Shown here in pieces: positions 28,997-36,882 of a DNA stretch of 64,000 bases; positions within the stretch are counted from its first letter, which is position 1, and each line of letters starts with the position of its first letter. The translations under genes and the position numbers were made by a program. Source of the DNA: Acidobacteriota bacterium (lineage in GTDB: Bacteria > Acidobacteriota > Thermoanaerobaculia > Multivoradales > JBCCEF01); contig JBCCEF010000011.1 in NCBI GenBank assembly GCA_039030395.1, positions 1-64,000 of the forward strand. Reading direction: 5' to 3'. Below the pieces are notes generated by a model. That model was not told the origin of the DNA, searched no databases, and worked only from the letters and a program-made list of their open reading frames with translations.

Positions 28997-30346
28997 ATGG
29001 GTGGAATCTTCAAAGCCTACGACGTCCGGGGGCTCTACCCCGGCGAAATCAATGAGGAGATCGCCCGAAAGATCGGTCTCGCCTTCCAGTTCGTCTTGGA
29101 CGACGACGACCTGGCGAACGGCCGCACGGTGGTGGTGAGCCGCGACATGCGCTCCCACAGCGAGGGGATCGCCGAGGCGCTGATCGAAGGCTTGCGCGCC
29201 GGCGGTTTCGACGTGGTGGACATCGGCCTGGCGACCACGCCGATGAACTATTTCGCCGTCGGCAGTTTGCAGGCCGCCGGCGGCATCCAGGTGACCGCCA
29301 GCCACAACCCGGCGCGCTACAACGGCCTGAAGTTTTCGAAGCGTGGCGCGCGGCCGGTCTCCGGCGACCACGGTATTCCACTGCTGGAGGAGAAGGTCAC
29401 CAGCGGGGACCTACCCACCGCCAAGCAGCCTGGCCGTTTGAGCACCGGCGAGGTCACCGACGCCTATCGGCAGCACGTTCTCTCCTTTCTCGAAGAGGGC
29501 CGGCGCCTCAAGGTGGTAGTCGATGCGGCCAACGGCATGGGCGCCATCTACCGGCCGCTCCTCGAAGCGATGAACATCGAGCTGATCCCCCTCTACTTCG
29601 AACTCGACGGTTCCTTCCCGAATCATGAAGCGAACCCCCTGAAGGAAGAGAACCTGGAAGTCCTCAAGCAGGCAGTGGTGCGCGAAGGGGCGGACCTCGG
29701 CGTGTCCTTCGATGGCGACGCGGACCGCTCGGCGTTCATCGATGAGAATGGCCGCTCCATCGGCAGCGACCTGATCACCGCCCTGATCGGCGGCGAACTG
29801 CTGTCGAACCATCCCGGCAAGGCGGTGCTCTACGACCTGCGCTCCTCCCGGGCAGTGGCCGAGTACATCGAAGAATCGGGCGGCGTGCCGGTGCGCGAGC
29901 GGGTCGGCCACTCCTTCATGAAGGCCACCCTGCGCCTGCGCGACGGCGTCTTCGGCGGCGAGCTGGCCGGCCACTACTACTTCCGCGACACCAACTTCGC
30001 GGACTGCGCCGTGCTGGCGGTGGTGGAGATCCTGAACCTGCTGCGGCAGAGCGGCCAGACCCTTTCGGCCTTGGTCGAGCCCCTGCGGCGCTACCACAAG
30101 AGCCCCGAGATCAACTTCGAGGTGGACGACAAGGAAGGCCGCATGCAGGCTCTCGCCGAGCGCTACTCCGACGGCGAGATCGACTACCTGGACGGCATCA
30201 CGGTGCAGTATCCGGACTGGTGGTTCAACGTGCGGCCGTCGAACACCGAGCCCTACCTGCGGTTGGTCTTGGAAGCCGAAACGGCGGAATCCCTGGCGGC
30301 CCACCGGGCGGTCCTCGAAGGGATGCTCGGCACCCTCGCCGAATAG
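28997..30346 (+). CDS. manB: phosphomannomutase/phosphoglucomutase
   Basis: Alpha-D-phosphohexomutase of 449 residues. The catalytic serine lies in TASHNPARYNG (Ser102). The metal-binding loop DGDADR is near 240, and the C-terminal phosphate-binding loop RPSNTEPYLRL is intact. The enzyme interconverts the 6- and 1-phosphates of mannose or glucose, supplying GDP-mannose or UDP-glucose precursors. That fits the mannosyltransferase-type genes later in the window, though it is not adjacent to them. It starts two bases after ileS, behind AGGAGA, so it is likely co-transcribed with it. Confidence 0.92.
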   Translation: MGGIFKAYDVRGLYPGEINEEIARKIGLAFQFVLDDDDLANGRTVVVSRDMRSHSEGIAEALIEGLRAGGFDVVDIGLATTPMNYFAVGSLQAAGGIQVTASHNPARYNGLKFSKRGARPVSGDHGIPLLEEKVTSGDLPTAKQPGRLSTGEVTDAYRQHVLSFLEEGRRLKVVVDAANGMGAIYRPLLEAMNIELIPLYFELDGSFPNHEANPLKEENLEVLKQAVVREGADLGVSFDGDADRSAFIDENGRSIGSDLITALIGGELLSNHPGKAVLYDLRSSRAVAEYIEESGGVPVRERVGHSFMKATLRLRDGVFGGELAGHYYFRDTNFADCAVLAVVEILNLLRQSGQTLSALVEPLRRYHKSPEINFEVDDKEGRMQALAERYSDGEIDYLDGITVQYPDWWFNVRPSNTEPYLRLVLEAETAESLAAHRAVLEGMLGTLAE

Positions 30347-30355
30347 CCCTGCTCG

Positions 30356-32386
30356 CTAGCGGCCTTTTTCCCCGCTCGGCTCGGACTCTCCGGCGGCGGG
30401 TTCGACGACCCGCAGGCGCCCCTGCTCGAGCGGTTCGATCGTCTGCCGGGCACCGGAGGGCCAGGTGACCTCGAGGCGCAGCGGCTTTTCGTTCGCCCCG
30501 ACGCCGAAGTAAAGCGGCAGCAAGCTCTGGGACAAATAGCCGGACTTGCCGTCGTGCACCCGGAGCTGGTCACCCTTGTCGGTGACCAGCCTGACCCGGG
30601 CGCCGAGGCCGTCGCGATTCGAAACGGTGCCCTGGAGCTTCACTGCGAAGCGGAGCTTCGCCGCGGGCCTGCGCTGGGCCAGGTCGCTGACCAGCACCTG
30701 GGGCTCGGTGTTGAACTCGTTGGTGACGATGTCGAGATCGCCGTCGCCTTCCAGATCGAACACCACCGACGAACGTGAGCCGCGGGCGGCGATGACCCTC
30801 ACCGGACCGGCGACGCCGGCACAATCCCGGTGCACCGCTGATCCTTCCGCCTCCGCCTGCTCGTCTTCCGCCGCCGGCTCCCCCCCGGTGGCGGAGTCCT
30901 CAGCCACCGGCGGATCTGGGCATTCGATCTCGAACCAGGGCTGCAGAAGTTCCGCACGAGGCTCCACGCCGAGCACGAACTCGGCATCGACGAAGCGCTG
31001 ACCGCCCGCGTTGAGCAACACCGAGTTGATGCCGTAGCGGAACGGATAGTTCATGCTGGAGGTGATGAACACGTCCTGCCAGCCATCGGCGTTGAGATCC
31101 GCCACGCTCAGTCCCCAGGGCCAGTAGTTCTCGGCCCCCACCTCGTCCGAAACCTCACGAAAGGTACCGTCGGCGGTCCCCTGGAAGAGCGCGTTGCCGA
31201 GAATCGGCCCGTCTTCCTCGGCGGCCGGAGAGCCCGGCAGGGGCGTCATCTTCTGCTTTTCCTCCTCGGGATTCAGCTCGTACATCATGTCCGAATGCAT
31301 GTCCGTGAGGAGGAGGTCGAGGTGACCGTCGCGATTCCAGTCGAACACCTTGATCCCCATGGTGCCGCCCGGCGTCCGGGGAAAGAACTTTGCCGTGCGG
31401 TCCGCGAAGAACCGGCCGCCGACGTTCTGGTAGAAGCGATCCGGACCCTGCATGTCGGCCACGTAGAGATCCTGGAAACCATCGCCGTCGAAGTCGGCGG
31501 GAGTCGCATCGCCGGTCCACGAGCGATCGACCAACAGCGCCGCTTTGGAGACGTTCTCGAAGCGACCGTTACCTAGATTGCGGTACAGAAAGCTGTCCTC
31601 GGACCGTTCCGGGTAGATGTTGCCCTTGAAGGCATCGTCGATGCCCCGGTACGCCCCTCCGCGGCCTTTCTCCTCGATGGTGTAGACACCGACGTTACTC
31701 AAGAAAAGGTCCAGCCAGCCGTCGTTGTCGTAGTCGAAGAAAGTCGCTCCGGAGGAATGCCCGGAGTAGGCCAGTCCGGCTTCCGCCGTGGCGTCCCGGA
31801 ATACCCCTCGGCCATCGTTCAGGAAAAGCGCGTTGCCACCCCGCACGGTCGTCACGAAGAGGTCTGGGTCGCCGTCGTTGTCCACATCGGCGAACGAGGA
31901 GGTGACGCTGATGCGGTCGGCCAACGCCACCCCGGCGCGCGCCGTGATGTTCTCGAAGCGGCCGTCACCGAGATTGCGCCACAGTTCGTTGCTGCCGATC
32001 TGCGTCGTGAAGTAGATGTCGATGCGATCGTCGCCGTCGATGTCGGCGGCGGAGATACCGTTGCCGTGATCGTAGTGAACGGCCAGGTAGTGGAGGCCGG
32101 CGTCGTCGACGATCTGATGGCGAAAGGTAATACCGCTCTGCGCGAGCCGGTCTTCGAAACCGAAGCCGTGCTCCACCTGCCAGCTTCGCGCCGCGGCCCG
32201 CTGTTCGGCGGCTCGGGGGGCGAGGGACTCGAGCTTCATGTCCGCCGGCACCCGCACCTCGGTCACGCCCTCTGCCGCTTGGGCAAGAGAAGAGGGACTC
32301 ATCGCGGCCGCCAGGAGAACGGCGGCAAGCGCCCCGGACCCTCTTCTAACGGACGCGGGTTTCCTGAAGCTTTTGGTGTTGATCAT
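30356..32386 (-). CDS. secreted FG-GAP/ASPIC-UnbV (CRTAC1-like) repeat protein
   Basis: Protein of 676 residues with an N-terminal signal region (SGALAAVLLAAAMSPSSLAQA). It contains many FG-GAP/VCBS beta-propeller repeats with calcium-binding DxDxDGxxD loops, for example DIDGDDRIDIYF, DVDNDGDPDLFV, DYDNDGWLDLFL and DFDGDGFQDLYV. A C-terminal ASPIC/UnbV domain follows (RDGLGARVRLVTDKG...SGYLSQSLLPLYFGVG and LEVTWPSGARQ). The family forms seven-bladed extracellular propellers of largely unknown function, abundant in Acidobacteriota and Planctomycetes. It is divergent from a TPR gene with only 36 bases between start codons; CRTAC1 and TPR proteins often pair. Confidence 0.92.
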   Translation of the reverse strand: MINTKSFRKPASVRRGSGALAAVLLAAAMSPSSLAQAAEGVTEVRVPADMKLESLAPRAAEQRAAARSWQVEHGFGFEDRLAQSGITFRHQIVDDAGLHYLAVHYDHGNGISAADIDGDDRIDIYFTTQIGSNELWRNLGDGRFENITARAGVALADRISVTSSFADVDNDGDPDLFVTTVRGGNALFLNDGRGVFRDATAEAGLAYSGHSSGATFFDYDNDGWLDLFLSNVGVYTIEEKGRGGAYRGIDDAFKGNIYPERSEDSFLYRNLGNGRFENVSKAALLVDRSWTGDATPADFDGDGFQDLYVADMQGPDRFYQNVGGRFFADRTAKFFPRTPGGTMGIKVFDWNRDGHLDLLLTDMHSDMMYELNPEEEKQKMTPLPGSPAAEEDGPILGNALFQGTADGTFREVSDEVGAENYWPWGLSVADLNADGWQDVFITSSMNYPFRYGINSVLLNAGGQRFVDAEFVLGVEPRAELLQPWFEIECPDPPVAEDSATGGEPAAEDEQAEAEGSAVHRDCAGVAGPVRVIAARGSRSSVVFDLEGDGDLDIVTNEFNTEPQVLVSDLAQRRPAAKLRFAVKLQGTVSNRDGLGARVRLVTDKGDQLRVHDGKSGYLSQSLLPLYFGVGANEKPLRLEVTWPSGARQTIEPLEQGRLRVVEPAAGESEPSGEKGR

Positions 32387-32422
32387 CCCTTGGGTCTCCG
32401 TTGGAAGCGATACGATTCGAGC

Positions 32423-33649
32423 ATGACCCCGATTCGCCTCATTCTAGTGCTTCTCGCGTTGATCTCGGGCGCGACCTCGGTCTTGGCCCAAACGCCTGCC
32501 GGCGCCGATCTTGCGCGACAGGCCCTCGCCCGCGGCGAAGCAGGAGACCTGACCGGCGCCATCGAAGAACTGGAGGCGGCGCGCCGGTCCCCGGACGCTC
32601 CCGCGGCGGTACTCGATGCCCTCGGCTCGCTGTATCTGAAAGCGGGCCGGCCGGCGGACGCCCTGGAAGTCTTGAAGCCGCGAACGGCCATCGCCGATCC
32701 GGATCCGGTGGTGCTCGCCAACGCCGCCGGGGCCGCCCTCGCCCTCGGCGAAGATGACCAGGCCGAGGCCTTCTTGAGAAAGGCCATCGCCCGCGCCCCG
32801 ATCTCACGGGCAGCGCTGATGTTGTGGGATCTGCGGACCCGGCAGGAGCGGCACCGCGAGGCGGCCGAGGTCTTGGCGCCGCTGGTCACCGAACCCGCCG
32901 CTTCGGAGATCGAGCGGCTCGATCCGGACCTGGCCGCCAAGGTGGCCCTCGGATTCGCCAAGGCTTCCCTCGCGACCGGCGCCTTCGGCGAGGCGATTCC
33001 CTCCCTCCAGCGCCGAACCCGGTTGCGGCCCGAGGACCAAGAGGGCTGGAGACTGCTCGGCGAATCGCTGCTCGAGGCGGAACGCTTCGACGAAGCCCGC
33101 GAGGCGCTGGCCGAGGCTCAGCGGTTGCAAGAGCAGCAGCGAAAGGAACAGCTCGCCGAGCGCGAGAACTCGCCCTATGCGGGCCTCGATCTCGACGGCT
33201 TGATGCGCCTCGCCGCCGAACGCCGCACCGCTGGCGACCTGGAAGGAGCGCTCGAGGCGGTGACCGAGGGCGTTCGGCTGGAGCCGCGCGACCCTCGCCC
33301 GCGGATGCTCCAGGTGCAGCTTCTACTGAGTCTGAACCGACCCGCTCAGGCGCTACCGCGGGCCGAGGCGATGGTCCAGGTGGTCGGTGAACACCCTTGG
33401 GCGATCTATCTGCGCGGCATGAGCCGCCTCGCCGCCGGAAATCCGACCCAAGGGGAAGCCGATCTGCGGCAGGTGCTGGAGGTCGCCCCGAATCACCTGC
33501 CGGCGATGAACGGCCTGGCCTCCCTCCTGCTTCAGCAAGGAGAAGTCGACCAGGCCGACCAGCTCACCCGGCGGGCGCTCGAACTGGCCCCCGACAACCC
33601 GCGCGCCCAGGCCAACGCCCAACAGATCGCCGAACGGCGAGCCCAATAG
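32423..33649 (+). CDS. secreted tetratricopeptide-repeat protein
   Basis: From the ATG at 32423 the protein has 408 residues and begins with a clear signal peptide (IRLILVLLALISGATSVLAQ). The remainder is alpha-helical with repeated TPR-like pairs, for example DLTGAIEELEAARRSPD, AEAFLRKAIARAP, RPEDQEGWRLLGESLLEAERFDEA and GNPTQGEADLRQVLEVAPN. It is probably a periplasmic or surface scaffold for protein contacts. It diverges from the CRTAC1-like gene and may act with it. Longer in-frame readings begin inside the neighbour and are artefacts. Confidence 0.88.
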   Translation: MTPIRLILVLLALISGATSVLAQTPAGADLARQALARGEAGDLTGAIEELEAARRSPDAPAAVLDALGSLYLKAGRPADALEVLKPRTAIADPDPVVLANAAGAALALGEDDQAEAFLRKAIARAPISRAALMLWDLRTRQERHREAAEVLAPLVTEPAASEIERLDPDLAAKVALGFAKASLATGAFGEAIPSLQRRTRLRPEDQEGWRLLGESLLEAERFDEAREALAEAQRLQEQQRKEQLAERENSPYAGLDLDGLMRLAAERRTAGDLEGALEAVTEGVRLEPRDPRPRMLQVQLLLSLNRPAQALPRAEAMVQVVGEHPWAIYLRGMSRLAAGNPTQGEADLRQVLEVAPNHLPAMNGLASLLLQQGEVDQADQLTRRALELAPDNPRAQANAQQIAERRAQ

Positions 33650-33669
33650 GAGCCCGCCGGAGAATCGGC

Positions 33670-34062
33670 TCAGCCTTGTCGGGTCGGGGTCGCTTCCATG
33701 TGGGCCGCGTCGTCCTGGAGCGGTGGAACGGGACCACCGTACTGACTCGCCACCCTCAAGTCGTCACAGAACCCCGGTACCGGTTGAGTCCCGTCGAGCA
33801 GGTCTTCGAGATTGAGGTCCCCTACGTTGCCCGGCAGTTCCGGCGAAGGCCCGTCCTCCGTGTACACGGCCCAGCCTCCCCCGCGGTAGTAGCAGTAGGT
33901 GGAGAGCGCCTGCATGCACTCCATGTTCGACTGGACGGTGATTTCGAACTCGAAGCCATCATTGCAGGTGGCATCGCAGGTGGCGCCTAGCGCCACCGAC
34001 GAGAACGTCGCGGCGGCGAAGGCTACCGCGACCAAAGTCAAAAGCTTGCTCCATCGAGACAT
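33670..34062 (-). CDS. small secreted cysteine-containing protein
   Basis: From the ATG at 34062, preceded by AAGGAGATT, the protein has 130 residues. It has a signal peptide (SKLLTLVAVAFAAATFSSVALG) and a mature part with five cysteines (CDATC, MEC, TYC, FCD). I do not recognise the family. Disulfides and an extracytoplasmic location are inferred. The gene ends 20 bases from the convergent TPR gene and lies downstream of the zinc peptidase gene, separated by a terminator. Confidence 0.7.
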   Translation of the reverse strand: MSRWSKLLTLVAVAFAAATFSSVALGATCDATCNDGFEFEITVQSNMECMQALSTYCYYRGGGWAVYTEDGPSPELPGNVGDLNLEDLLDGTQPVPGFCDDLRVASQYGGPVPPLQDDAAHMEATPTRQG

Positions 34063-34203
34063 TGAATCTCCTTTCAGAGAGGTCACTGGCCAGACTGCCG
34101 CCGACAAGCTCACCATGGACGCCGCGGCCAGGCAGCGCACGGTGGCTGTCCAACGACAATCGCTTCAATGTCCCGATACGCGTCGGGTGACTCCGATTGG
34201 GAT

Positions 34204-34237
34204 CAAAGCAAAACGAGGCGGCCTGATGGCCGCCTCG
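34204..34237 (-). terminator. rho-independent terminator of the zinc peptidase gene
   Basis: On the minus strand a perfect 10-bp stem (cgaggcggcc/ggccgcctcg) with a 4-base loop is followed by TTTTGCTTT. It sits about 30 bases beyond the stop at 34268. Confidence 0.8.
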
Positions 34238-34267
34238 TCGGGTGGTACTCCAAGTCAGTCGGTCGAC

Positions 34268-34978
34268 TCAGTCGCGACCGCCTAGGAAACCCGCTCGGAT
34301 CAGGAAGTAGAGCAACGTCATCAGAGTGCTGACGGCCGCCGCCACGTAGGTGAGGGCCGCGGCATTGAGAACCTTGTTCATGCCGGTACGCTCCTGCTCT
34401 AGGATGATCCCGTTGGACACCGCCAAGCGTTTGGCGCGGGCGGTGGCATCGAATTCCACCGGCAGGGTGACGATCTGGAACAGCAGGACCATCGCGAAGA
34501 GAACGGCACCGACCAAGATGATGTTCTTGCCGAGGACGACACCCATGGACAACAGGATCAAACCGCCGAGCATCACGAAATAGCCCAGCTTCGAGCCAAT
34601 GTTGGCCGTCGGCACCAGGGCCGAACGAAGCCACATGGGGGCATACTTCTTGGCGTGCTGGATGGCGTGACCGGCCTCGTGGCAGGCCACTCCGACGGCG
34701 GCGACGGACGGCGAACCGTATACCGGCTCCGACAGGGCCAGAGTCTTGTTCACGGGGTTGTAGTGGTCGGACAGTACTCCCCGGGTGGGAACGATCTTGA
34801 CGTCGCTGATACCGGCCTGATCGAGCAACCGCTGCGCCGCCTGGGCACCGGTCATTCCGCTCATGGCGCGCACCTTCGAGTATTTCTTGAACGCCGACTT
34901 GGTCCGCCAGCTCGCCCACAGGGAGAGGGCAAGGGCCGGCAGCGTCAGCAGCAAATAGGTTGAGTCGAAAAAGTACAT
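34268..34978 (-). CDS. zinc-dependent membrane peptidase (YugP-like, Zn_peptidase_2)
   Basis: From the ATG at 34978, preceded by AAGGAGGAAGG, the protein has 236 residues. The zinc-binding motif is HEAGH (His100, Glu101, His104) in CHEAGHAIQHA. A hydrophobic helix opens the protein and two more lie around 120-165, with another near the C terminus (TYVAAAVSTLMTLLYFLIRAG). The pattern matches the YugP family of membrane metallopeptidases (PF04298), whose substrates are unknown. DHYNPVNKTLALSE before the motif is also typical. Confidence 0.88.
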   Translation of the reverse strand: MYFFDSTYLLLTLPALALSLWASWRTKSAFKKYSKVRAMSGMTGAQAAQRLLDQAGISDVKIVPTRGVLSDHYNPVNKTLALSEPVYGSPSVAAVGVACHEAGHAIQHAKKYAPMWLRSALVPTANIGSKLGYFVMLGGLILLSMGVVLGKNIILVGAVLFAMVLLFQIVTLPVEFDATARAKRLAVSNGIILEQERTGMNKVLNAAALTYVAAAVSTLMTLLYFLIRAGFLGGRD

Positions 34979-35070
34979 GAGTTCCTTCCTCCTTCTGAGA
35001 TGAGAAACCGCCACCCCGGCCTCCGGTATTCCGGAAGTACCGCTTTGAGACCGAACGCGGGGTTCGAAGC

Positions 35071-35319
35071 ATGAGTCTATCGAGATCGGAAGGCGCAGTG
35101 GATCCCATGGCCGATCGTCTGCCACCGTTTGCCCTGGTCACCGGCGGCAGCCGCGGCATTGGCCGGGCGGTGGTCGAAGACCTGGCCGGCGACGGCTGGA
35201 TCTTCATCATCGCCTTCATCGCCGGCCGCCACACCTTCGCCGGCGGCGCCGCCTGCAACGCCGGCAAGTTTGGAATAGTCCGACGAAGACTAAGAGCGAC
35301 TGAACGTCGGCTTCAGTAA
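35071..35319 (+). pseudogene. remnant of a short-chain dehydrogenase/reductase gene
   Basis: The reading frame starts with a good SDR nucleotide-binding segment, ALVTGGSRGIGRAVVEDLAGDGW. It then jumps to GRHTFAGGAACNAGKFGIV, which resembles the later SDR active-site region (usually YNASKFG), with the catalytic Tyr replaced by Cys and Ser by Gly. The middle of the domain, with the NAG motif and the catalytic Ser strand, and everything downstream are missing: about 80 residues remain of the usual 250. This looks like an internal deletion followed by decay. It overlaps the end of the convergent neighbour by seven bases. Confidence 0.65.
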
Positions 35320-35807
35320 CCGGCCGGCGCTTCCACCGGCGTCCGCAGACCCCGCCCTTCTTGGATGAGCTGGACGAACTTCTTGTCGAGCCCGCCCTCG
35401 CTGGAAACCGGGAACGAAACCTCGAGATCCGTCAAGGTGGTGACGAACACCATGCTGTCGGTCAAGAAGGAATCGTTGTACTCCGCTTCGAGGGATTCGA
35501 TCTCCTCGAACGGGATGATCGTCTCGGGCTCCGCCCAGGCATCGGAGTAGACGACGAGTTTCGAATCGGTTACGAAGTAGAAACCGTCCTTGATGTCGAA
35601 GAGAGCATCGGAATAGAAGTACCGGATCCGCTCGTCGTCTTCGAGCAACCCCAGCGAGTCGATGGTGCTGACGAACCGCTTCGGAACCTGCCGGCCGGTG
35701 TAGATGGAGGTATCCGGCCCGAGCGATGCCAAGACGAAGAACCCCACCACCACCATACCGATAAGGCCGGCACAGCCCAGGCCACCAAATATCAGGATCT
35801 TGCGCAT
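35313..35807 (-). CDS. uncharacterised membrane-anchored protein, 164 residues
   Basis: I do not recognise the family. A single N-terminal hydrophobic helix (about 4-28) is followed by a soluble part of alternating strands and acidic helices: FYFVTDSKLVVYSDAW and IIPFEEIESLEAEYND resemble a PH-like or bacterial PH (DUF304-like) fold. This suggests an anchored domain facing the periplasm or cytoplasm. The SDR remnant overlaps its 3' end. No clear ribosome-binding site stands out beyond a purine-rich stretch (gggggagcagta). Confidence 0.65.
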   Translation of the reverse strand: MRKILIFGGLGCAGLIGMVVVGFFVLASLGPDTSIYTGRQVPKRFVSTIDSLGLLEDDERIRYFYSDALFDIKDGFYFVTDSKLVVYSDAWAEPETIIPFEEIESLEAEYNDSFLTDSMVFVTTLTDLEVSFPVSSEGGLDKKFVQLIQEGRGLRTPVEAPAGY

Positions 35808-35954
35808 TACTGCTCCCCCTGCCCACCGATCTCGAGCGATCGAAGAGCCCTGTCCATGAGCGTCCCGGTCGACTGAATCGGCCGCAGAGTATCAGCTAGA
35901 GCCTGGCCCTCAGATTCGCCAGTGCAACCCCTCCAGCGTTGACACAACTACAAA

Positions 35955-36071
35955 TCCGAATTAAAATATATTTAATATGATCTATATGATTAGATAAAAA
36001 CTTGACCCTTGGCCCCGGTACTCACACCGGGGCAGGACCGATCCCACAGGGGATCAGAAAGGAGTGACGTG
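35955..36071 (+). promoter_or_regulatory. AT-rich promoter region and structured leader
   Basis: A sharply AT-rich block (35955-36000) in this GC-rich genome precedes two perfect hairpins: an 8-bp stem (36012-36019 with 36026-36033) and a 6-bp stem (36040-36045 with 36050-36055). The second abuts the GAAAGGAG ribosome-binding site of the secreted protein gene. The AT block likely holds the promoter and UP element; the hairpins may stabilise or regulate the mRNA. No known riboswitch class was recognised. Confidence 0.45.
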
Positions 36072-36713
36072 ATGTCCAAGTTCGTCAACCAGCATCGGAC
36101 GCTCCTCGGCTACTCGATCGTCGCCGCGGCAGTGATCGCCCTGGTGACCGCCGGCGCCGCCATGGCCGGCAAGGGAACCTCCAAGCCGGAGCTACCGGGG
36201 CCTGACAACGTTCAGGAGTGCCCGCACGACGACGAGGCGACCTTCCTGGTTGAAGGCCTCGGTACCTTCGAGGTCGTACTGGGGGGCTCGGTCGTTGCAC
36301 GCACCGGCGAAGCCTACTTCGACGGCGGGCTGAAAACGATTCCCATCGACATTCTCGGAACGGCGAGCCGCGACTACATCGACGGCATCGGTGAGGTGAC
36401 GGTGACGCTCGATCGCAGCCGCCCGGTCAAGGGCAGCCAGATTCAGGAAAGGGCTGTCGGCACGGAGTTTCCCGCCTCCCAGCACATGCGTTTCCACATT
36501 CTCGTCGAACTCGAGGCTCGGCCCGGGATCGTCTACCGGTCGATCCAGCCGATTCATATGGTGAGCGACAACGTCACTGCGTTCCCGCCCGCCGACGGGA
36601 CGAGTTATCGCCTGGTGCAGCCGATCGACCTGGAGGACGTCGACCAGCCCGGCATCGTGGCCGCGCGCTTGCTGAAGGGCGCCCCCACCATCTTCGGTGC
36701 GAAGGCCGGCTGA
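36072..36713 (+). CDS. secreted protein of unknown function, 213 residues
   Basis: The ATG at 36072 follows GAAAGGAG. The N terminus has a hydrophobic signal or anchor segment (LLGYSIVAAAVIALVTAGAAMAG). The mature part is beta-rich, with segments such as FEVVLGGSVVARTGEAYF, DGIGEVTVTLDRSRP and QHMRFHILVELEA. I do not recognise the family with certainty. Its strong-looking promoter and leader suggest high or regulated expression. An 11-bp inverted repeat follows it, then the convergent end of the giant gene. Confidence 0.75.
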   Translation: MSKFVNQHRTLLGYSIVAAAVIALVTAGAAMAGKGTSKPELPGPDNVQECPHDDEATFLVEGLGTFEVVLGGSVVARTGEAYFDGGLKTIPIDILGTASRDYIDGIGEVTVTLDRSRPVKGSQIQERAVGTEFPASQHMRFHILVELEARPGIVYRSIQPIHMVSDNVTAFPPADGTSYRLVQPIDLEDVDQPGIVAARLLKGAPTIFGAKAG

Positions 36714-36721
36714 GTTTCTTG

Positions 36722-36760
36722 CCGCCCGGTGGAACCCAGAAGCACCTCACCACCGGGCGG
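36722..36760. terminator. inverted repeat, possible terminator between convergent genes
   Basis: A perfect 11-bp inverted repeat (ccgcccggtgg/ccaccgggcgg) with a 17-base loop lies 9 bases after the secreted protein stop. There is no U-run, so it may be rho-assisted or may serve only to stabilise the 3' end. The rest of the gap to 36882 holds nothing recognisable. Confidence 0.4.
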
Positions 36761-36882
36761 TCCCACGACGATGTTGCGACAGCGAGGGGAAGTGTGCCCC
36801 CGGCCACCGGCGCCTGCGGCGCAGGTCGCAACGGAGTCGAAGTTCGGCGTCTGGTAGGCCGTCTACGCCCGACCGCTATTCC

